Shown: one piece after another, positions 22,220-31,614 of the stretch
Layout of the letters: each line of letters starts with the position of its first letter
How positions within the stretch are numbered: the first letter of the stretch is position 1
Source of the DNA: an uncultured Rhodospirillaceae bacterium
GTDB lineage: Bacteria; Pseudomonadota; Alphaproteobacteria; Reyranellales; Reyranellaceae
Assembly (NCBI GenBank): GCA_945952105.1
Contig: CAMFGZ010000008.1
Span: 124,001 to 188,000 of the forward strand
Reading direction: 5' to 3'
DNA length: 64,000 nucleotides
Notes under the pieces: generated by a model
Seen by the model: only the letters and a program-made list of their open reading frames with translations
Told to the model about the DNA's origin: nothing
The model's database searches: none
Program-made: the position numbers and the translations under genes

Positions 22220-24280
22220 ATGTCCGATTTCTATTCTCTCTATTCCCACGAGTTCGTGCGCGTGGCGTGCTGCGTGCCTCGCACCCGCGTGGCCGATGCC
22301 GCCTACAATCTCAGCGAGACACTGAAGCTCGCCGCGCGAGGCGACAAGGCCCGGGCCGCCGTCATGGTGTTCCCGGAACTCGGCCTGTCCTCCTACGCCA
22401 TCGAGGACCTGCTGCTGCAGGACGCGCTGCTTGACGAGGTCGAGCGGTCGATCGCCCGCGTCGTCGAAGCCTCGCGCAAGCTCTTCCCGGTCCTGATCGT
22501 CGGCGCGCCGCTGCGCGTCTCGGGTCGCCTCTACAACACCGCCGTCGTCGTCCATCGCGGCAAGGTGCTGGGCGTGGTGCCCAAGACCTACCTGCCGAAC
22601 TATCGCGAGTTCTACGAGAAGCGGCATTTCATCTCCGGCGCCAACGTGCTCGGCCACGAGATCGAGCTGCTGGGCGAGACCGTGCCGTTCGGAACCGACC
22701 TGCTCTTCAAGGCGGCCGGCATCGACCTCACCTTCCACGTCGAGATCTGCGAGGACGTGTGGGTGGCGATTCCGCCGTCGAGCCATGCCGCGCTCGCCGG
22801 CGCCGAGTTGCTGGTGAACCTGTCGGCCAGCAACATCACAATCGGCAAGGCCGAGGCGCGGCGCCTGCTGTGCGGCAGCCAGTCGATGCGCGCGGTCGCG
22901 GCCTATGCCTATTCGGCGTCGGGGCCCGGCGAGTCGACGACCGATCTCGCCTGGGACGGCCATGCCGCGATCTACGAGCTGGGCGACCAGCTCGTCGAAT
23001 CATCGCGCTTCGAGAAGGAGTCGACGATGATCCAGGCCGACGTCGATGTCGGCCGCATCCGGCAGGAGCGCCTGCGCTACAACGGCTTCGCCGATTGCGC
23101 GCTGCAGGAGAAGGAGCGGGTCGAGCGCTTCCGGACGCTGCCGTTCGCGTTCGATCCGCCGAAGGACAGCGTCGCGCTGGAGCGGCCCATCGAGCGCTTC
23201 CCCTACGTGCCGTCCGATCCCGCCAAGCTGCGCGACAACTGCTACGAGGCCTACAATATCCAGGTTCAGGGCCTGGCGCAGCGGCTGCAGTCGAGCCGCA
23301 CCGAGAATGCCGTCATCGGCGTCTCGGGCGGCCTCGATTCGACCCATGCGCTGATCGTCATCTGCCGCGCGATGGATCGCCTCGGCCTCAGCCGCAAAAA
23401 CGTCTTCGCCTACACGATGCCGGGCTTCGGCACGTCGGATAAAACCCACACCAATGCCTGGCGGCTGATGAAGGCGCTGGGCGTGACGGCGGCGGAGATC
23501 GACATCAAGCCGGCGGCAACGCAGATGCTGGCCGATATCGGTCATCCGTTCGGCCGCGGAGAGAAGGTCTACGACATCACCTTCGAGAACGTGCAGGCGG
23601 GCCTGCGGACCGACTACCTGTTCCGCCTGGCCAACCAGCAGCGCGGCATGGTCGTCGGCACCGGCGACCTCTCCGAGCTCGGCCTCGGCTGGTGCACCTA
23701 CGGCGTGGGCGATCACATGTCCCACTACAATCCCAATGGTTCTGTATCCAAGACGCTGATCCAGCACCTGATCCGCTTCGTCGCCGCATCCGGCGACGTC
23801 AGCGCCGAGACCGCCGACATCCTGCACGACATCCTGAACACCGAGATCTCGCCCGAGCTCATTCCGGCCGGCGAGAAGGGCGTGGTGCAGGCGACCGAGA
23901 GTTTCGTCGGTCCCTATGCGCTGCAGGATTTCAACCTCTTCTACCTGACGCGGCTGGGCTATCGCCCGTCGAAGATCGCCTTCCTGGCGTGGAACGCCTG
24001 GCACGACATCGGGAAGGGGGCCTGGCCCGCCAATATGGAAGAGGGAACGCGGCGCGCCTACACGCTGGAGGAAATCCGCAAGTGGCTGGCGCTTTTCCTG
24101 CGGCGCTTCTTCACCAACCAGTTCAAGCGATCGGCGGTGCCGAACGGGCCGAAGATTTCGTCGGGCGGTTCGCTGTCACCGCGCGGCGACTGGCGCGCGC
24201 CGTCGGACGGCAGCCCCGACATCTGGCTCGAGGAGATGAAGGCCATTCCCGAGGCCAAGGGCAAGGCCAGGAAGAAGTAG
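22220..24280 (+). CDS. nadE: Glutamine-dependent NAD+ synthetase
   Basis: 686 residues, the two-domain form. The N-terminal nitrilase-type glutaminase carries the catalytic Glu53 (FPELGLSSY), Lys122 ([11 protein letters not shown]) and Cys178 (EICEDVW). The C-terminal synthetase has the ATP P-loop SGGLDS (369-374) and a [16 protein letters not shown] segment. It makes NAD+ from deamido-NAD, ATP and glutamine-derived ammonia in the cytosol. The ATG at 22220 has GGAG 5 nt upstream; the track start at 22205 does not. It is the first chromosomal gene right of the island and begins 67 bp after attR. Confidence 0.95.
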   Translation: MSDFYSLYSHEFVRVACCVPRTRVADAAYNLSETLKLAARGDKARAAVMVFPELGLSSYAIEDLLLQDALLDEVERSIARVVEASRKLFPVLIVGAPLRVSGRLYNTAVVVHRGKVLGVVPKTYLPNYREFYEKRHFISGANVLGHEIELLGETVPFGTDLLFKAAGIDLTFHVEICEDVWVAIPPSSHAALAGAELLVNLSASNITIGKAEARRLLCGSQSMRAVAAYAYSASGPGESTTDLAWDGHAAIYELGDQLVESSRFEKESTMIQADVDVGRIRQERLRYNGFADCALQEKERVERFRTLPFAFDPPKDSVALERPIERFPYVPSDPAKLRDNCYEAYNIQVQGLAQRLQSSRTENAVIGVSGGLDSTHALIVICRAMDRLGLSRKNVFAYTMPGFGTSDKTHTNAWRLMKALGVTAAEIDIKPAATQMLADIGHPFGRGEKVYDITFENVQAGLRTDYLFRLANQQRGMVVGTGDLSELGLGWCTYGVGDHMSHYNPNGSVSKTLIQHLIRFVAASGDVSAETADILHDILNTEISPELIPAGEKGVVQATESFVGPYALQDFNLFYLTRLGYRPSKIAFLAWNAWHDIGKGAWPANMEEGTRRAYTLEEIRKWLALFLRRFFTNQFKRSAVPNGPKISSGGSLSPRGDWRAPSDGSPDIWLEEMKAIPEAKGKARKK

Positions 24281-24360
24281 CCGGCTTCGGCGTCGCTGTC
24301 GTTTGCCTGTTCGGGCCAAAATGCTACCAAGGCCCGAAGGTGCAGCGCAGGGAGGGTTTG

Positions 24361-24768
24361 ATGCCGCTCGAGATCAAGAAGACGGTCCAGCAGATGGTCG
24401 ACGAGGCCAACAGCCAGATCGAGACGTTGCCGCTCGCCGAAGCGATGAAGATGCACGGCCAGCCCGGCGTCACCTTCATCGACATCCGCGATCCGCGCGA
24501 ACTGTGGCGCGACGGCACGATCCCCGGCGCGATCAACGTGACTCGCGGCATGCTGGAAATGTGGATCGACCCGAAGAGCCCGTATGCCAAGGACTATTTC
24601 CAGACCGGCAACAAGTTCGTGTTCTTCTGCGCCGGCGCCTGGCGCTCGGCGCTGTCCACCAAGACCGCGCAGGACATGGGCCTGACGCCCGTCGCGCATT
24701 TCGAAGGCGGCTTCGGCGCCTGGAAGAAGGCCGGCGGTCCGGTGGAGACGGTCGAGCCGAAGAAGTAA
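24361..24768 (+). CDS. Rhodanese-like domain protein
   Basis: A 135-residue single-domain rhodanese. FIDIRDPRELWRDGTIPGAINVTRGMLE is the usual first half; the active-site loop is FCAGAWRSALS with Cys90 intact, so sulfur transfer is possible. The GGFGAWKKAGGPV end is standard. The track joins it to an upstream frame; the ATG at 24361 with AGGGAGGG upstream gives the normal family length. The acyl-CoA synthetase gene begins 10 bp later, so they are probably co-transcribed. Confidence 0.88.
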   Translation: MPLEIKKTVQQMVDEANSQIETLPLAEAMKMHGQPGVTFIDIRDPRELWRDGTIPGAINVTRGMLEMWIDPKSPYAKDYFQTGNKFVFFCAGAWRSALSTKTAQDMGLTPVAHFEGGFGAWKKAGGPVETVEPKK

Positions 24769-24778
24769 GTCGCGGCTC

Positions 24779-26392
24779 ATGAGCCCGGACCAGCCCGCCA
24801 GCCAGCCTGTCGTTCCTCAGCCGGTCATCGACGACATTCCCGATTTCACGTCGATCCCGGCGCTGGTGGCGCGCCATGCGCGAAACCATCCGGACAAGCC
24901 GGCAGTAAAGTGCGACGGGGTGGTGCGGAGCTGGGCCGAATTCGACGGGCGCGTCAACCGGATCGCCCGTCGCCTGTCGGAGATGGGGCTGGGGCGCGGC
25001 GACAAGATCGCCATCCTTGCCGCCAATTCGATCGAATATCTCGAGACCTTCATGGGCGGGCTGCGCGCCGGCGCCTGCGTGGTGCCGCTGTCGACCATGG
25101 CGGCAGCGGATGCGCTCGAGAAGATGCTCGACGATTGCGACGCCAAGGTGCTCTTCCTGTCGGACCAGTATCGCGCACTGGTCGAGCCCTACGAGGCGCG
25201 GCTCGCCAAGCTCGTCGAGGGCGGCCGCATCGCCTACGATTTCGCGCGGCAGGGCTGGCGGGATTTCGAGGCGTGGCTGGCGCCCGCCAGCGACGCGCCC
25301 TTCGCCGCGGCCATCGAACCGCTCGACGACTTCAACATCATCTACAGTTCGGGCACGACCGGCCTGCCCAAGGGCATCCTCCACTCGCATGCCCTGCGCA
25401 GCCAGCTTCCGATCCGGTTTCCTGCCTTCGACTACGGTCCTGACACGATCTCGCTCGTGTCGACGCCGCTCTATTCCAACACCACGCTGGTGGCGCTCTT
25501 GGCGACCGTGGGCGTCGGCGGCACGTCGATCCTGATGCGCAAGTCCGACGTCGTGAAGTTCCTGGAGCTCGCCCAGTCCGAGCGCGTGACTCATGCGATG
25601 CTGGTGCCGGTGCAATACCAGCGTATCCTGGCGCATCCAGACTTCGACAGATACGACCTCGGCGCCTTCAAGACCAAGCTTTCGACCAGCGCGCCGCTCC
25701 GGGCGCAGGTCAAGGCCGACTGCGTCAAGCGCTGGCCTGGCCGGCTGATCGAGATCTACGGTCTCACCGAAGGCGGCGGGAGCTGCATGCTCGAAGCCAA
25801 CCTGCACCCGGACAAGCTCCACACGGTGGGCACACCCGGCTTCGGCGTCGAGCTAAGGATACTCGACGAGCAGGGCAAGGAATTGCCGCGCGGCGAGGTC
25901 GGCGAGATCGCCGGCCGCGCCGAGATGATGATGAAGGGCTACTACAAGCAGGACGACAAGACGCGCGAGTTGTTCTGGTACGACGAGAACGGCCGGCTGT
26001 TCTTCAAGTCCGGCGACATGGGCCGGATCGACGAGGACGGCTTCCTGATCCTGCTCGATCGCAAGAAGGACATGATCATCTCCGGCGGCTTCAACGTCTA
26101 TGCCGCCGACATCGAAGTACTGCTGCTGAAGCATCCGGACGTAACCGATGCCGCGGTGATCGGCGTGCCGAGCGATCAGTGGGGCGAATCGCCGATGGCA
26201 CTGTGCGTGCGCCGCGACGGCGCCATCATGAGCGAGGAGGCGTTGCGCGATTGGGCGAACGGCCAGCTCAGCAAGACGCAGCGACTCGTCGCCGTCGAGT
26301 TCCGCGACTCGCTTCCGCGCAGCACGATTGGCAAGATCATGAAGCGCGAACTCCGGGCCCCTTATTGGGAAGGCCGGACGGCCAGGATTTGA
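24779..26392 (+). CDS. Acyl-CoA synthetase (class I AMP-forming ligase)
   Basis: 537 residues of the ANL superfamily. The ATP-binding P-loop YSSGTTGLPKGI lies near residue 188, the A5 motif IEIYGLTEGGG near 323, the A7/A8 region FFKSGDMGRIDEDGFLILLDRKKDMIISGGFNV marks the hinge, and the C-terminal catalytic lysine is in STIGKIMKREL. It activates a carboxylic acid to acyl-AMP and then acyl-CoA. It lies between the rhodanese gene and a DUF3237 gene (8 bp downstream) on the same strand. The substrate is probably a medium- or aryl-type acid, but sequence alone does not settle it. Confidence 0.88.
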   Translation: MSPDQPASQPVVPQPVIDDIPDFTSIPALVARHARNHPDKPAVKCDGVVRSWAEFDGRVNRIARRLSEMGLGRGDKIAILAANSIEYLETFMGGLRAGACVVPLSTMAAADALEKMLDDCDAKVLFLSDQYRALVEPYEARLAKLVEGGRIAYDFARQGWRDFEAWLAPASDAPFAAAIEPLDDFNIIYSSGTTGLPKGILHSHALRSQLPIRFPAFDYGPDTISLVSTPLYSNTTLVALLATVGVGGTSILMRKSDVVKFLELAQSERVTHAMLVPVQYQRILAHPDFDRYDLGAFKTKLSTSAPLRAQVKADCVKRWPGRLIEIYGLTEGGGSCMLEANLHPDKLHTVGTPGFGVELRILDEQGKELPRGEVGEIAGRAEMMMKGYYKQDDKTRELFWYDENGRLFFKSGDMGRIDEDGFLILLDRKKDMIISGGFNVYAADIEVLLLKHPDVTDAAVIGVPSDQWGESPMALCVRRDGAIMSEEALRDWANGQLSKTQRLVAVEFRDSLPRSTIGKIMKRELRAPYWEGRTARI

Positions 26393-26400
26393 GGAACAGT

Positions 26401-26871
26401 ATGACCGAACCGACTCTGCGTTCAGCCCATCTCTTCACGCTGACCCTCCAGGTCGATCCGAACTTCACCGACGTCGGTGAGACACCCTATGGCCGCCGCC
26501 GCATCGCGACGGTGACGGGCGGCACTTTCGAGGGCGAGGAACTGCGCGGCACGGTGCTGCCGGCGCCGGCCGGCGACTGGCTGCTGCAGCGGCGCGACGG
26601 CATCCTGCAGCTCGACGTGCGGCTCACGCTCAAGACCGACGACGGGCATCTCGTCTATATGAGCTATCGCGGCATGCGGCACGGTCCGGCCTGGGTGATC
26701 GAGCAGCTCAACAAGGGCGAGAAGGTCGATCCCAGCCAGTATTACTTCCGCGCCACGCCGTGGTTCGAGACGGCCTCGGAAAAGTATCGCTTCCTCAATC
26801 GCATCGTCTGCGTCTCGACCGGCCGCCGCGAACCTGCCGGTCCGGTCTACGAGGTCTTCCAGATCCTCTGA
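26401..26871 (+). CDS. DUF3237 domain protein
   Basis: A 156-residue protein with the DUF3237 layout: FTLTLQVDPNFTDVGETPYGRRRIATVTGG, LLQRRDGILQLDVRLTLKTDDG, VYMSYRGMRHGP and YYFRATPWFETASEKYRFLNRIVCVSTG. The family forms a small beta-barrel and is widespread near catabolic genes; no reaction is established. It follows the acyl-CoA synthetase by 8 bp with a GAGGA site and is the last gene of that operon. Confidence 0.85.
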   Translation: MTEPTLRSAHLFTLTLQVDPNFTDVGETPYGRRRIATVTGGTFEGEELRGTVLPAPAGDWLLQRRDGILQLDVRLTLKTDDGHLVYMSYRGMRHGPAWVIEQLNKGEKVDPSQYYFRATPWFETASEKYRFLNRIVCVSTGRREPAGPVYEVFQIL

Positions 26872-26939
26872 GGGTCGATCTTTTGACCTTGGTACTGTTC
26901 GGCGTTGCGGCACCGTCTTCGCCGGGAGTAGGGCCCACC

Positions 26940-26966
26940 TGTCATCCTGAGCGAAGCGAAGGATCT
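26940..26966. repeat. Intergenic repeat of the 'TCATCCTGAGCGAAGCGAAGGAT' kind
   Basis: The sequence GTCATCCTGAGCGAAGCG followed by AAGGATCT lies between two convergent genes. It is internally palindromic (ATCCT...AGGAT) and I recognise the wording as one seen repeatedly in intergenic DNA of many bacteria. Only one copy is in this window. Confidence 0.45.
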
Positions 26967-27018
26967 GGCGCGCGAGCCACGCAGCGCCCTGGTCGTCATG
27001 TGAGGTCCTCTGCCGAGC

Positions 27019-27876
27019 TCAGGACGGCGGAATGGCCGCGATCTTCTCCAGCACCGGCAGGATGTATTCTCGGAACTTCGCCGGGTTCTCGCTCATCGGG
27101 AAATGGCCGAGCTCCTTCATGACCTGAACCTCGGCGCCGGGAATCTGCGCCGCCGTGCGCAGCGTGTCCTCGGCGGTGCAGGAGAAGTCGTACTCGCCGG
27201 TCAGCAGGTAGAGCGGGCAGATGCTGGTGTCGATCGACTTCACCTTTTCGCGCAGGTCGCCGTCGACGCGATAGAAATAGAGATCGCCTTTGAAGATGCC
27301 CGGCCCGCCCTGCATGTACATCCACAGCGTCTCGTGGCGGCTGACCGGCGGGCTCTGCGGCGCGATCAGGCCGGAGATCAGCGCGGCGCAGACCTCGCCG
27401 CCATGGACGTCAGGACGGTGCAGCCACGCCGTGTCGTACCAGGGCTGCTGGAAGTCGGCGGCCTCCAGGGCGACCAGTGCACGGAATTCGGCCGCGTGGG
27501 CGATGGCGAGATTGAGCACGATGCGCCCGCCGATGGAGCAGCCCATGACGACTGGCCTGTCCAGTTCCATGGCCTGGCAGAAGGCGCGGATGGCGGCGGT
27601 GTAGGAGGCCGTCGTCAGCCGGTACTCGGTCTTCTCCCAGCCGGTGGGTGGTGTCGACTTGCCGTGCCAGGGCATGTCGAAGGCCAGCACGCGATAGCGG
27701 CTGGTGATCGCCGGATCGGCCAGCAGGTGACGGAACTGGCGATTGTCGGCGCCGGCCGTGTGCAGGCAGACGAGTGGGATACCCTCGCCGGCTTCCTCGA
27801 AGTAGATCCGGTGCGGCGTGCCGTCGATGTCGAGCCGCACGTAGCGGCCAACCATGGGGTCCAGAACCGGCGCCAT
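27019..27876 (-). CDS. Alpha/beta-hydrolase
   Basis: 285 residues. An oxyanion region LVCLHTAGADNRQF, a second strand FDMPWHGKS, the nucleophile elbow GCSIGG (Ser114), and a late ELGHFPMSENP histidine complete the catalytic set, with an acidic residue in TGEYDFSC. It probably cleaves an ester or C-C bond; the substrate is unknown. It starts one base after the stop of the 27878-28261 gene, and three minus-strand genes (28962 to 27019) form a tight operon. Confidence 0.82.
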   Translation of the reverse strand: MAPVLDPMVGRYVRLDIDGTPHRIYFEEAGEGIPLVCLHTAGADNRQFRHLLADPAITSRYRVLAFDMPWHGKSTPPTGWEKTEYRLTTASYTAAIRAFCQAMELDRPVVMGCSIGGRIVLNLAIAHAAEFRALVALEAADFQQPWYDTAWLHRPDVHGGEVCAALISGLIAPQSPPVSRHETLWMYMQGGPGIFKGDLYFYRVDGDLREKVKSIDTSICPLYLLTGEYDFSCTAEDTLRTAAQIPGAEVQVMKELGHFPMSENPAKFREYILPVLEKIAAIPPS

Positions 27877-27877
27877 G

Positions 27878-28261
27878 TCAGGAAGCCTCCGGCAGACGGC
27901 GCGGCAATGCCAGCAGGTCCTTGAAATATTGCAGGTTCTGCAGCAGCGGCCGCAGGTCGCCTTCCAACGAGGCCGCGCCGCGCTTGGTGAGGGCGAACAG
28001 GTCGTGCCAGCCGGGTTCGGGCATCCTCTGCCAATGGTGCCGCCAGGCTTCGTCGGTGCCGCGTATCGTGAAGACCGTCGACCGCATCAGTCGCGGGCCG
28101 CGATCGAGCGCGGCGAGGGTGCCTTCGCGGAGGGTGAGGTGGAAGGGCTCGGGGCCGATGTCGACACGGCACTCGACGTTCAACCAGCGGCCGCGTCGCA
28201 GCAGGTCGCCATCGTCGGCCAGGAGTTCGGGCAGCTTCGCGAAACGATCCGCAGGGGTCAT
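27878..28261 (-). CDS. Hypothetical protein, SCP-2-like in style
   Basis: 127 residues from ATG 28261, which overlaps the stop of the preceding gene (ATGA). It begins PADRFAKLPELLADDGDLLRRGRWLNVE and contains WRHHWQRMPEPGWHDLFALTKRGAASLEGDL, a layout resembling small sterol-carrier-like proteins that bind hydrophobic ligands, although I cannot confirm the family. It lies between a DUF6134-like secreted protein gene and the hydrolase gene; strong coupling on both sides argues for a shared pathway. Confidence 0.7.
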   Translation of the reverse strand: MTPADRFAKLPELLADDGDLLRRGRWLNVECRVDIGPEPFHLTLREGTLAALDRGPRLMRSTVFTIRGTDEAWRHHWQRMPEPGWHDLFALTKRGAASLEGDLRPLLQNLQYFKDLLALPRRLPEAS

Positions 28262-28962
28262 TCCTGCAGTATGTACTCGATGGTCGATCCGTCGGAAGCC
28301 TTGAAAGCCGCCTTCACCCAGCGGCCCTTGTCGTCGAACCACTGGTCCATCTGGACGTCGCCGGTGTAGCTGTAGCGGGTCGCCTGCAGGGTGCCGTTGG
28401 CGGTCTTGATCGTCTCGCGGCCCCGCGGCGTGATCTGGATCTTCGCCAGATCGCCATTCTGCGTATTCAGCATCGCAGACTGCTTCACCTGATTGAGGTT
28501 CCAGTGCGTGGAGGGAAGAGTGCTCGCCGGCATAGTGGTCTGCCGGGCGGTATTGCCCTGCTGGAAGCCGACATCGTTCGACGCCAGTTTCGGCGCGCCG
28601 CCGCCTTCGCGAACCACCGACACGCCGTTGGCGTCATGACGGGCCTTCACACCGTACTTGGTGCCATTGTCTTCCGTCTGGGTCGAAATCGATTCGAAGG
28701 TATTGCCGTTCCAGATTTCCTGGCCGCGATGCATGTAGCGATACATCGTCAGGCCGAGCGCCTTGACCGAAAAATCGATCGAGGTCGTGACTGTTCGCTT
28801 GTCGCCGTTCTGCTGGAAGGTGAGCGTATGCGTGCCGATCCGCTCGCCGTTCCGGAAAGCGGCGAAAACATGGCTGGGGCCGTAGGGAAAATCCGACGTG
28901 GCCTGGGCGGCGGCGGTACCGCAGCCCATGAGCATCAGTGCGAGGATCAGACGACGCTTCAT
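28258..28962 (-). CDS. Secreted DUF6134-family-like protein
   Basis: 234 residues from ATG 28962 with AGGAGG upstream; the track's longer frame runs into the CoA-transferase gene. A Sec signal peptide (MKRRLILALMLMGCGTAAAQA) is followed by a beta-rich domain (FAAFRNGERIGTHTLTFQQNGDKRTVTTSIDFSVKALG) that resembles the DUF6134/DUF3108 periplasmic group, antiparallel proteins with no known catalysis. The stop overlaps the next start. It is probably periplasmic, and may be an envelope or lipid-handling factor. Confidence 0.78.
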   Translation of the reverse strand: MKRRLILALMLMGCGTAAAQATSDFPYGPSHVFAAFRNGERIGTHTLTFQQNGDKRTVTTSIDFSVKALGLTMYRYMHRGQEIWNGNTFESISTQTEDNGTKYGVKARHDANGVSVVREGGGAPKLASNDVGFQQGNTARQTTMPASTLPSTHWNLNQVKQSAMLNTQNGDLAKIQITPRGRETIKTANGTLQATRYSYTGDVQMDQWFDDKGRWVKAAFKASDGSTIEYILQE

Positions 28963-29012
28963 CGGTGCCTCCTGGTCCCCCTTATACGCAAGGGGAGGCC
29001 GGCGGATCCCCC

Positions 29013-30197
29013 TTAGACGACCCGGTCGGCCTTGAGCCGGGCAATAACGGACGGATCGTAGCCCAGTTCCTGCAATATCTGTTCCGTGTGCTCGCCGAGT
29101 TGCGGTGCCCGGCGGCGGATGGTGAGGGGGGTGCGGGAGAGCTTCACGGGCTCCTGAAGCACGGGCACGGCCATCTTGGCGCCAGGATATTCCATCGGAT
29201 GGAAGAACCCGGCCTCCTGGACGTGCTTGTCTTCCAGAGCCTGCTGGGGGGTGTAAACCGGCCCGGCGGGAATGCGGTTGGCCTCCAAAGCGGCCAGCGC
29301 CTCGGCGACTGTGCGGGTGTCGCACCACGTCTGCATGATGGCAGAGAGGGCCTCGCCGTTGTCGCCGCGGGCGAGGTCGTCCTTGAAGCGCGGATCGGCC
29401 GCCAGCGTGGCGTCGCCCATCAGCTTGCACCAGCGCACGAACAGGGGCTGGCCGATGGTCATGGCGTAGATCCAGCCATCCTTGCACTTGAACGTGTCCG
29501 ACGGGCCGGCCGTGAAGCCGCGATTGAGCGTGGCGATGCGGTTGAGGTCGAGCATCGCCTGCTCGATGAGGTGGCCGTTGGTGATGTTGATGGCGGTGCG
29601 CAGCAGGGCCGTCTCGACCTTCTGGCCCTTGCCGCTCTTGGCGCGGTCCATGAGGGCGGCGAGGACGCCCACCGTGTTCAGCAGCGCGGTACCGAAATCG
29701 ACGAACGGGGCGTTCATGCGGGTCGGCGTCTCGCCGTCGCCGGAGAGGTGCATGGCGCCGGACATCGCCTGGCCGATCGTGTCGAAGCCGACGCGGGTCT
29801 TGTAGGGGCCTTCCGAGCCGAAGGTCGAGGTCGTGGCGAGGATGATGCGCGGGTTGATGGCCGAGATCGTCTCGTAGTCGATGCCCATCTTCTGCAGGTC
29901 TTCGTAGGGCAGGTTGGCGATCACGACGTCCGACGTCGCGACCAGCTTCTTCACGATCTCGCGGCCCTCGGGTTTCATCGGGTTGAGGGTGAGACCGAGC
30001 TTGTTCCGCCCCATCTGGAGGAACATCGCGCCTTCGCCGCCCTCGACGACCGGGGTCACCCAGCGATCCTCGCTGCCCTCGAGCTTCTCGACGCGGATCA
30101 CCTCGGCGCCGAGATCGGCCAGCATGGTGCCGCAGAACGGACCGGCGATGTAGCGGCCGAAATCGAGTACGCGAATGCCTTCGAGAACGCCTGACAT
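29013..30197 (-). CDS. CaiB/BaiF (family III) CoA-transferase
   Basis: A 394-residue family III CoA-transferase: LEGIRVLDFGRYIAGPFCGTMLADLGAEVIRVE at the N-terminus, NKLGLTLN, and a PFVDFGTALLNTVGVLAALMDRAKSGKGQ region carrying the expected catalytic aspartate. These enzymes move CoA between carboxylic acids, often within catabolic operons. It follows the cupin and HMG-CoA-lyase-like genes on the same strand after a 76-bp gap, with TctA and TctB further upstream, suggesting import, activation and cleavage of one dicarboxylate-type substrate. Confidence 0.9.
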   Translation of the reverse strand: MSGVLEGIRVLDFGRYIAGPFCGTMLADLGAEVIRVEKLEGSEDRWVTPVVEGGEGAMFLQMGRNKLGLTLNPMKPEGREIVKKLVATSDVVIANLPYEDLQKMGIDYETISAINPRIILATTSTFGSEGPYKTRVGFDTIGQAMSGAMHLSGDGETPTRMNAPFVDFGTALLNTVGVLAALMDRAKSGKGQKVETALLRTAINITNGHLIEQAMLDLNRIATLNRGFTAGPSDTFKCKDGWIYAMTIGQPLFVRWCKLMGDATLAADPRFKDDLARGDNGEALSAIMQTWCDTRTVAEALAALEANRIPAGPVYTPQQALEDKHVQEAGFFHPMEYPGAKMAVPVLQEPVKLSRTPLTIRRRAPQLGEHTEQILQELGYDPSVIARLKADRVV

Positions 30198-30273
30198 GTG
30201 ACCTTATCCTCCCTCGCGCCGGGCACGTACGGGCCGGCTGCGAGGGAGCATTAGCAGAGGTCGCGGGCTGGTT

Positions 30274-30630
30274 CTAATCGAAGAAAGTGTTGGGCTTCAG
30301 GAACACCGCGAGCATAAGGCAGCCTTCGTCGGTCCAGGCATCGTGGCGGCTTCCCGCCCGGCGCCAGACATAGTTGCCGGCCCGGCAGACGCCGGCGTGA
30401 TCGGCAAAGGATCCTTCCAGAACGTAGGTCTGCTCGATCGCGACATGCTCGTGCCGTGGCAGGCGGGTGCCGGGCGCCCAACGCATCAGCACCGTCGAGA
30501 GGCCGGTCTCCTTCTGCTCCATCAGGATCTTCCATTCGATCCCGGGGAAGCGCGTCGGCTGCCACGGCACGTCCTTGACGTCGACGTAGGTCGAGTCCGG
30601 GACCATGCCGGCCAGCGTCTCCGCGTTCAC
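30274..30630 (-). CDS. Cupin domain protein (ChrR-like)
   Basis: 118 residues from GTG 30630, whose GTGA overlaps the stop of the HMG-CoA-lyase-like gene. A single cupin is seen: LMRWAPGTRLPRHEHVAIEQTYVLEGSF (metal-binding HEH..E) and AGNYVWRRAGSRHDAWTDEG (second histidine). Small cupins of this kind act as isomerases, dioxygenases or ligand binders; here it probably belongs to the neighbouring acyl-CoA pathway. The track fuses it to a shadow frame. Confidence 0.82.
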   Translation of the reverse strand: MNAETLAGMVPDSTYVDVKDVPWQPTRFPGIEWKILMEQKETGLSTVLMRWAPGTRLPRHEHVAIEQTYVLEGSFADHAGVCRAGNYVWRRAGSRHDAWTDEGCLMLAVFLKPNTFFD

Positions 30631-31583
30631 GCGGCCACCTTGCGGCGCGCCGCCTTCAACGTGCCGCCGCGCATCACATGGCCGGGCAGGGGACGGCCGA
30701 CGATCTCCTCGGCGAGCTTGGCGACGTCGATCAGGCGCTCGATGTCGAGGCCGGTCTCCACGCCCATCTCCTCGCACATGAAGGCGAAGTCCTCGGTGCA
30801 GATGTTGCCGGCCGCACCGTCGGTCGCCGCGAAGGGGCAGCCGCCAAGTCCCGCGACGGAGGCGTCGAACCGGGTGACGCCCATGCGCAGGCCGGCATAG
30901 GCCGCCGCCGCGCCGGTGCCGCGCGTGTCGTGCAGGTGGAGGGAGATTTCGAGATCGGGCCACTTCGAGCGCACCGCGCCGATCAGGCGCTCGACCGAGG
31001 CGGGCGTGGCCCAGCCCATCGCGTCGGTGAGCTTGATACCCTTGAGCTTGAAGCCGGCCAACTCGGCCTCGTCGAGCGCCAGCTGGACGCGCTGCAGGAT
31101 GAGGTCGGTCGAAAGCTCGCCCTCGTAATTGCAGCCGAAGGCGCCGAGGATGGTGCCCCACTCGACCGGCATGCCGCGATCCTTGAAGGTCTTGAGCGAC
31201 ATGCGCTGCTCGACCATGGCGTCGGGGACCGACTTGCCGATGTTCTTGCGCGAAAAGGTATCGGAGGCGGTGACGCGGACCCCGCCGTCGACGTGCAAAG
31301 GGCCCCGGAGCGCGCGCTCGAGGCCCTGCTGGTTCAGCCACAGCGCGCTGTACTGCACGCCGGGCTTGAGGTTGATCCTGCTCGCCACCTCCTCGGCGTC
31401 GGCCATGGTCGGCACGCGCTTCGGGTTGACGTAGGAAACACAGGCGATGTGCTCCAACCCGGTGTCCGCAAGCGCCTCGATGAGGCGGACCTTGTCGGCC
31501 ACCGGGATCATCTTCTTCTCGGACTGGAAGCCCTCGCGAGGACCCTCCTCGTTGATCGTCACTCGCTTGGGCAGGTCCGACAT
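30627..31583 (-). CDS. Hydroxymethylglutaryl-CoA lyase family protein
   Basis: A 318-residue TIM-barrel of the DRE-TIM/HMGL group. Metal and catalytic segments visible are EEGPREGFQSEKK, LKGIKLTDAMGWATP, HLHDTRGTGAAAAYAG and GLGGCPFAATDGAAGNICTED with the catalytic cysteine. Members split 3-hydroxy-3-methylglutaryl-CoA or similar citramalyl-type CoA esters. The ATG at 31583 has GGAGG upstream. The next gene, a cupin, overlaps by four bases. With the CoA-transferase this suggests a 'charge, then cleave' route for an imported acid. Confidence 0.88.
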   Translation of the reverse strand: MSDLPKRVTINEEGPREGFQSEKKMIPVADKVRLIEALADTGLEHIACVSYVNPKRVPTMADAEEVASRINLKPGVQYSALWLNQQGLERALRGPLHVDGGVRVTASDTFSRKNIGKSVPDAMVEQRMSLKTFKDRGMPVEWGTILGAFGCNYEGELSTDLILQRVQLALDEAELAGFKLKGIKLTDAMGWATPASVERLIGAVRSKWPDLEISLHLHDTRGTGAAAAYAGLRMGVTRFDASVAGLGGCPFAATDGAAGNICTEDFAFMCEEMGVETGLDIERLIDVAKLAEEIVGRPLPGHVMRGGTLKAARRKVAA

Positions 31584-31614
31584 GGTCTTCCTCCGAATTC
31601 CTTGGAGGAGGGCG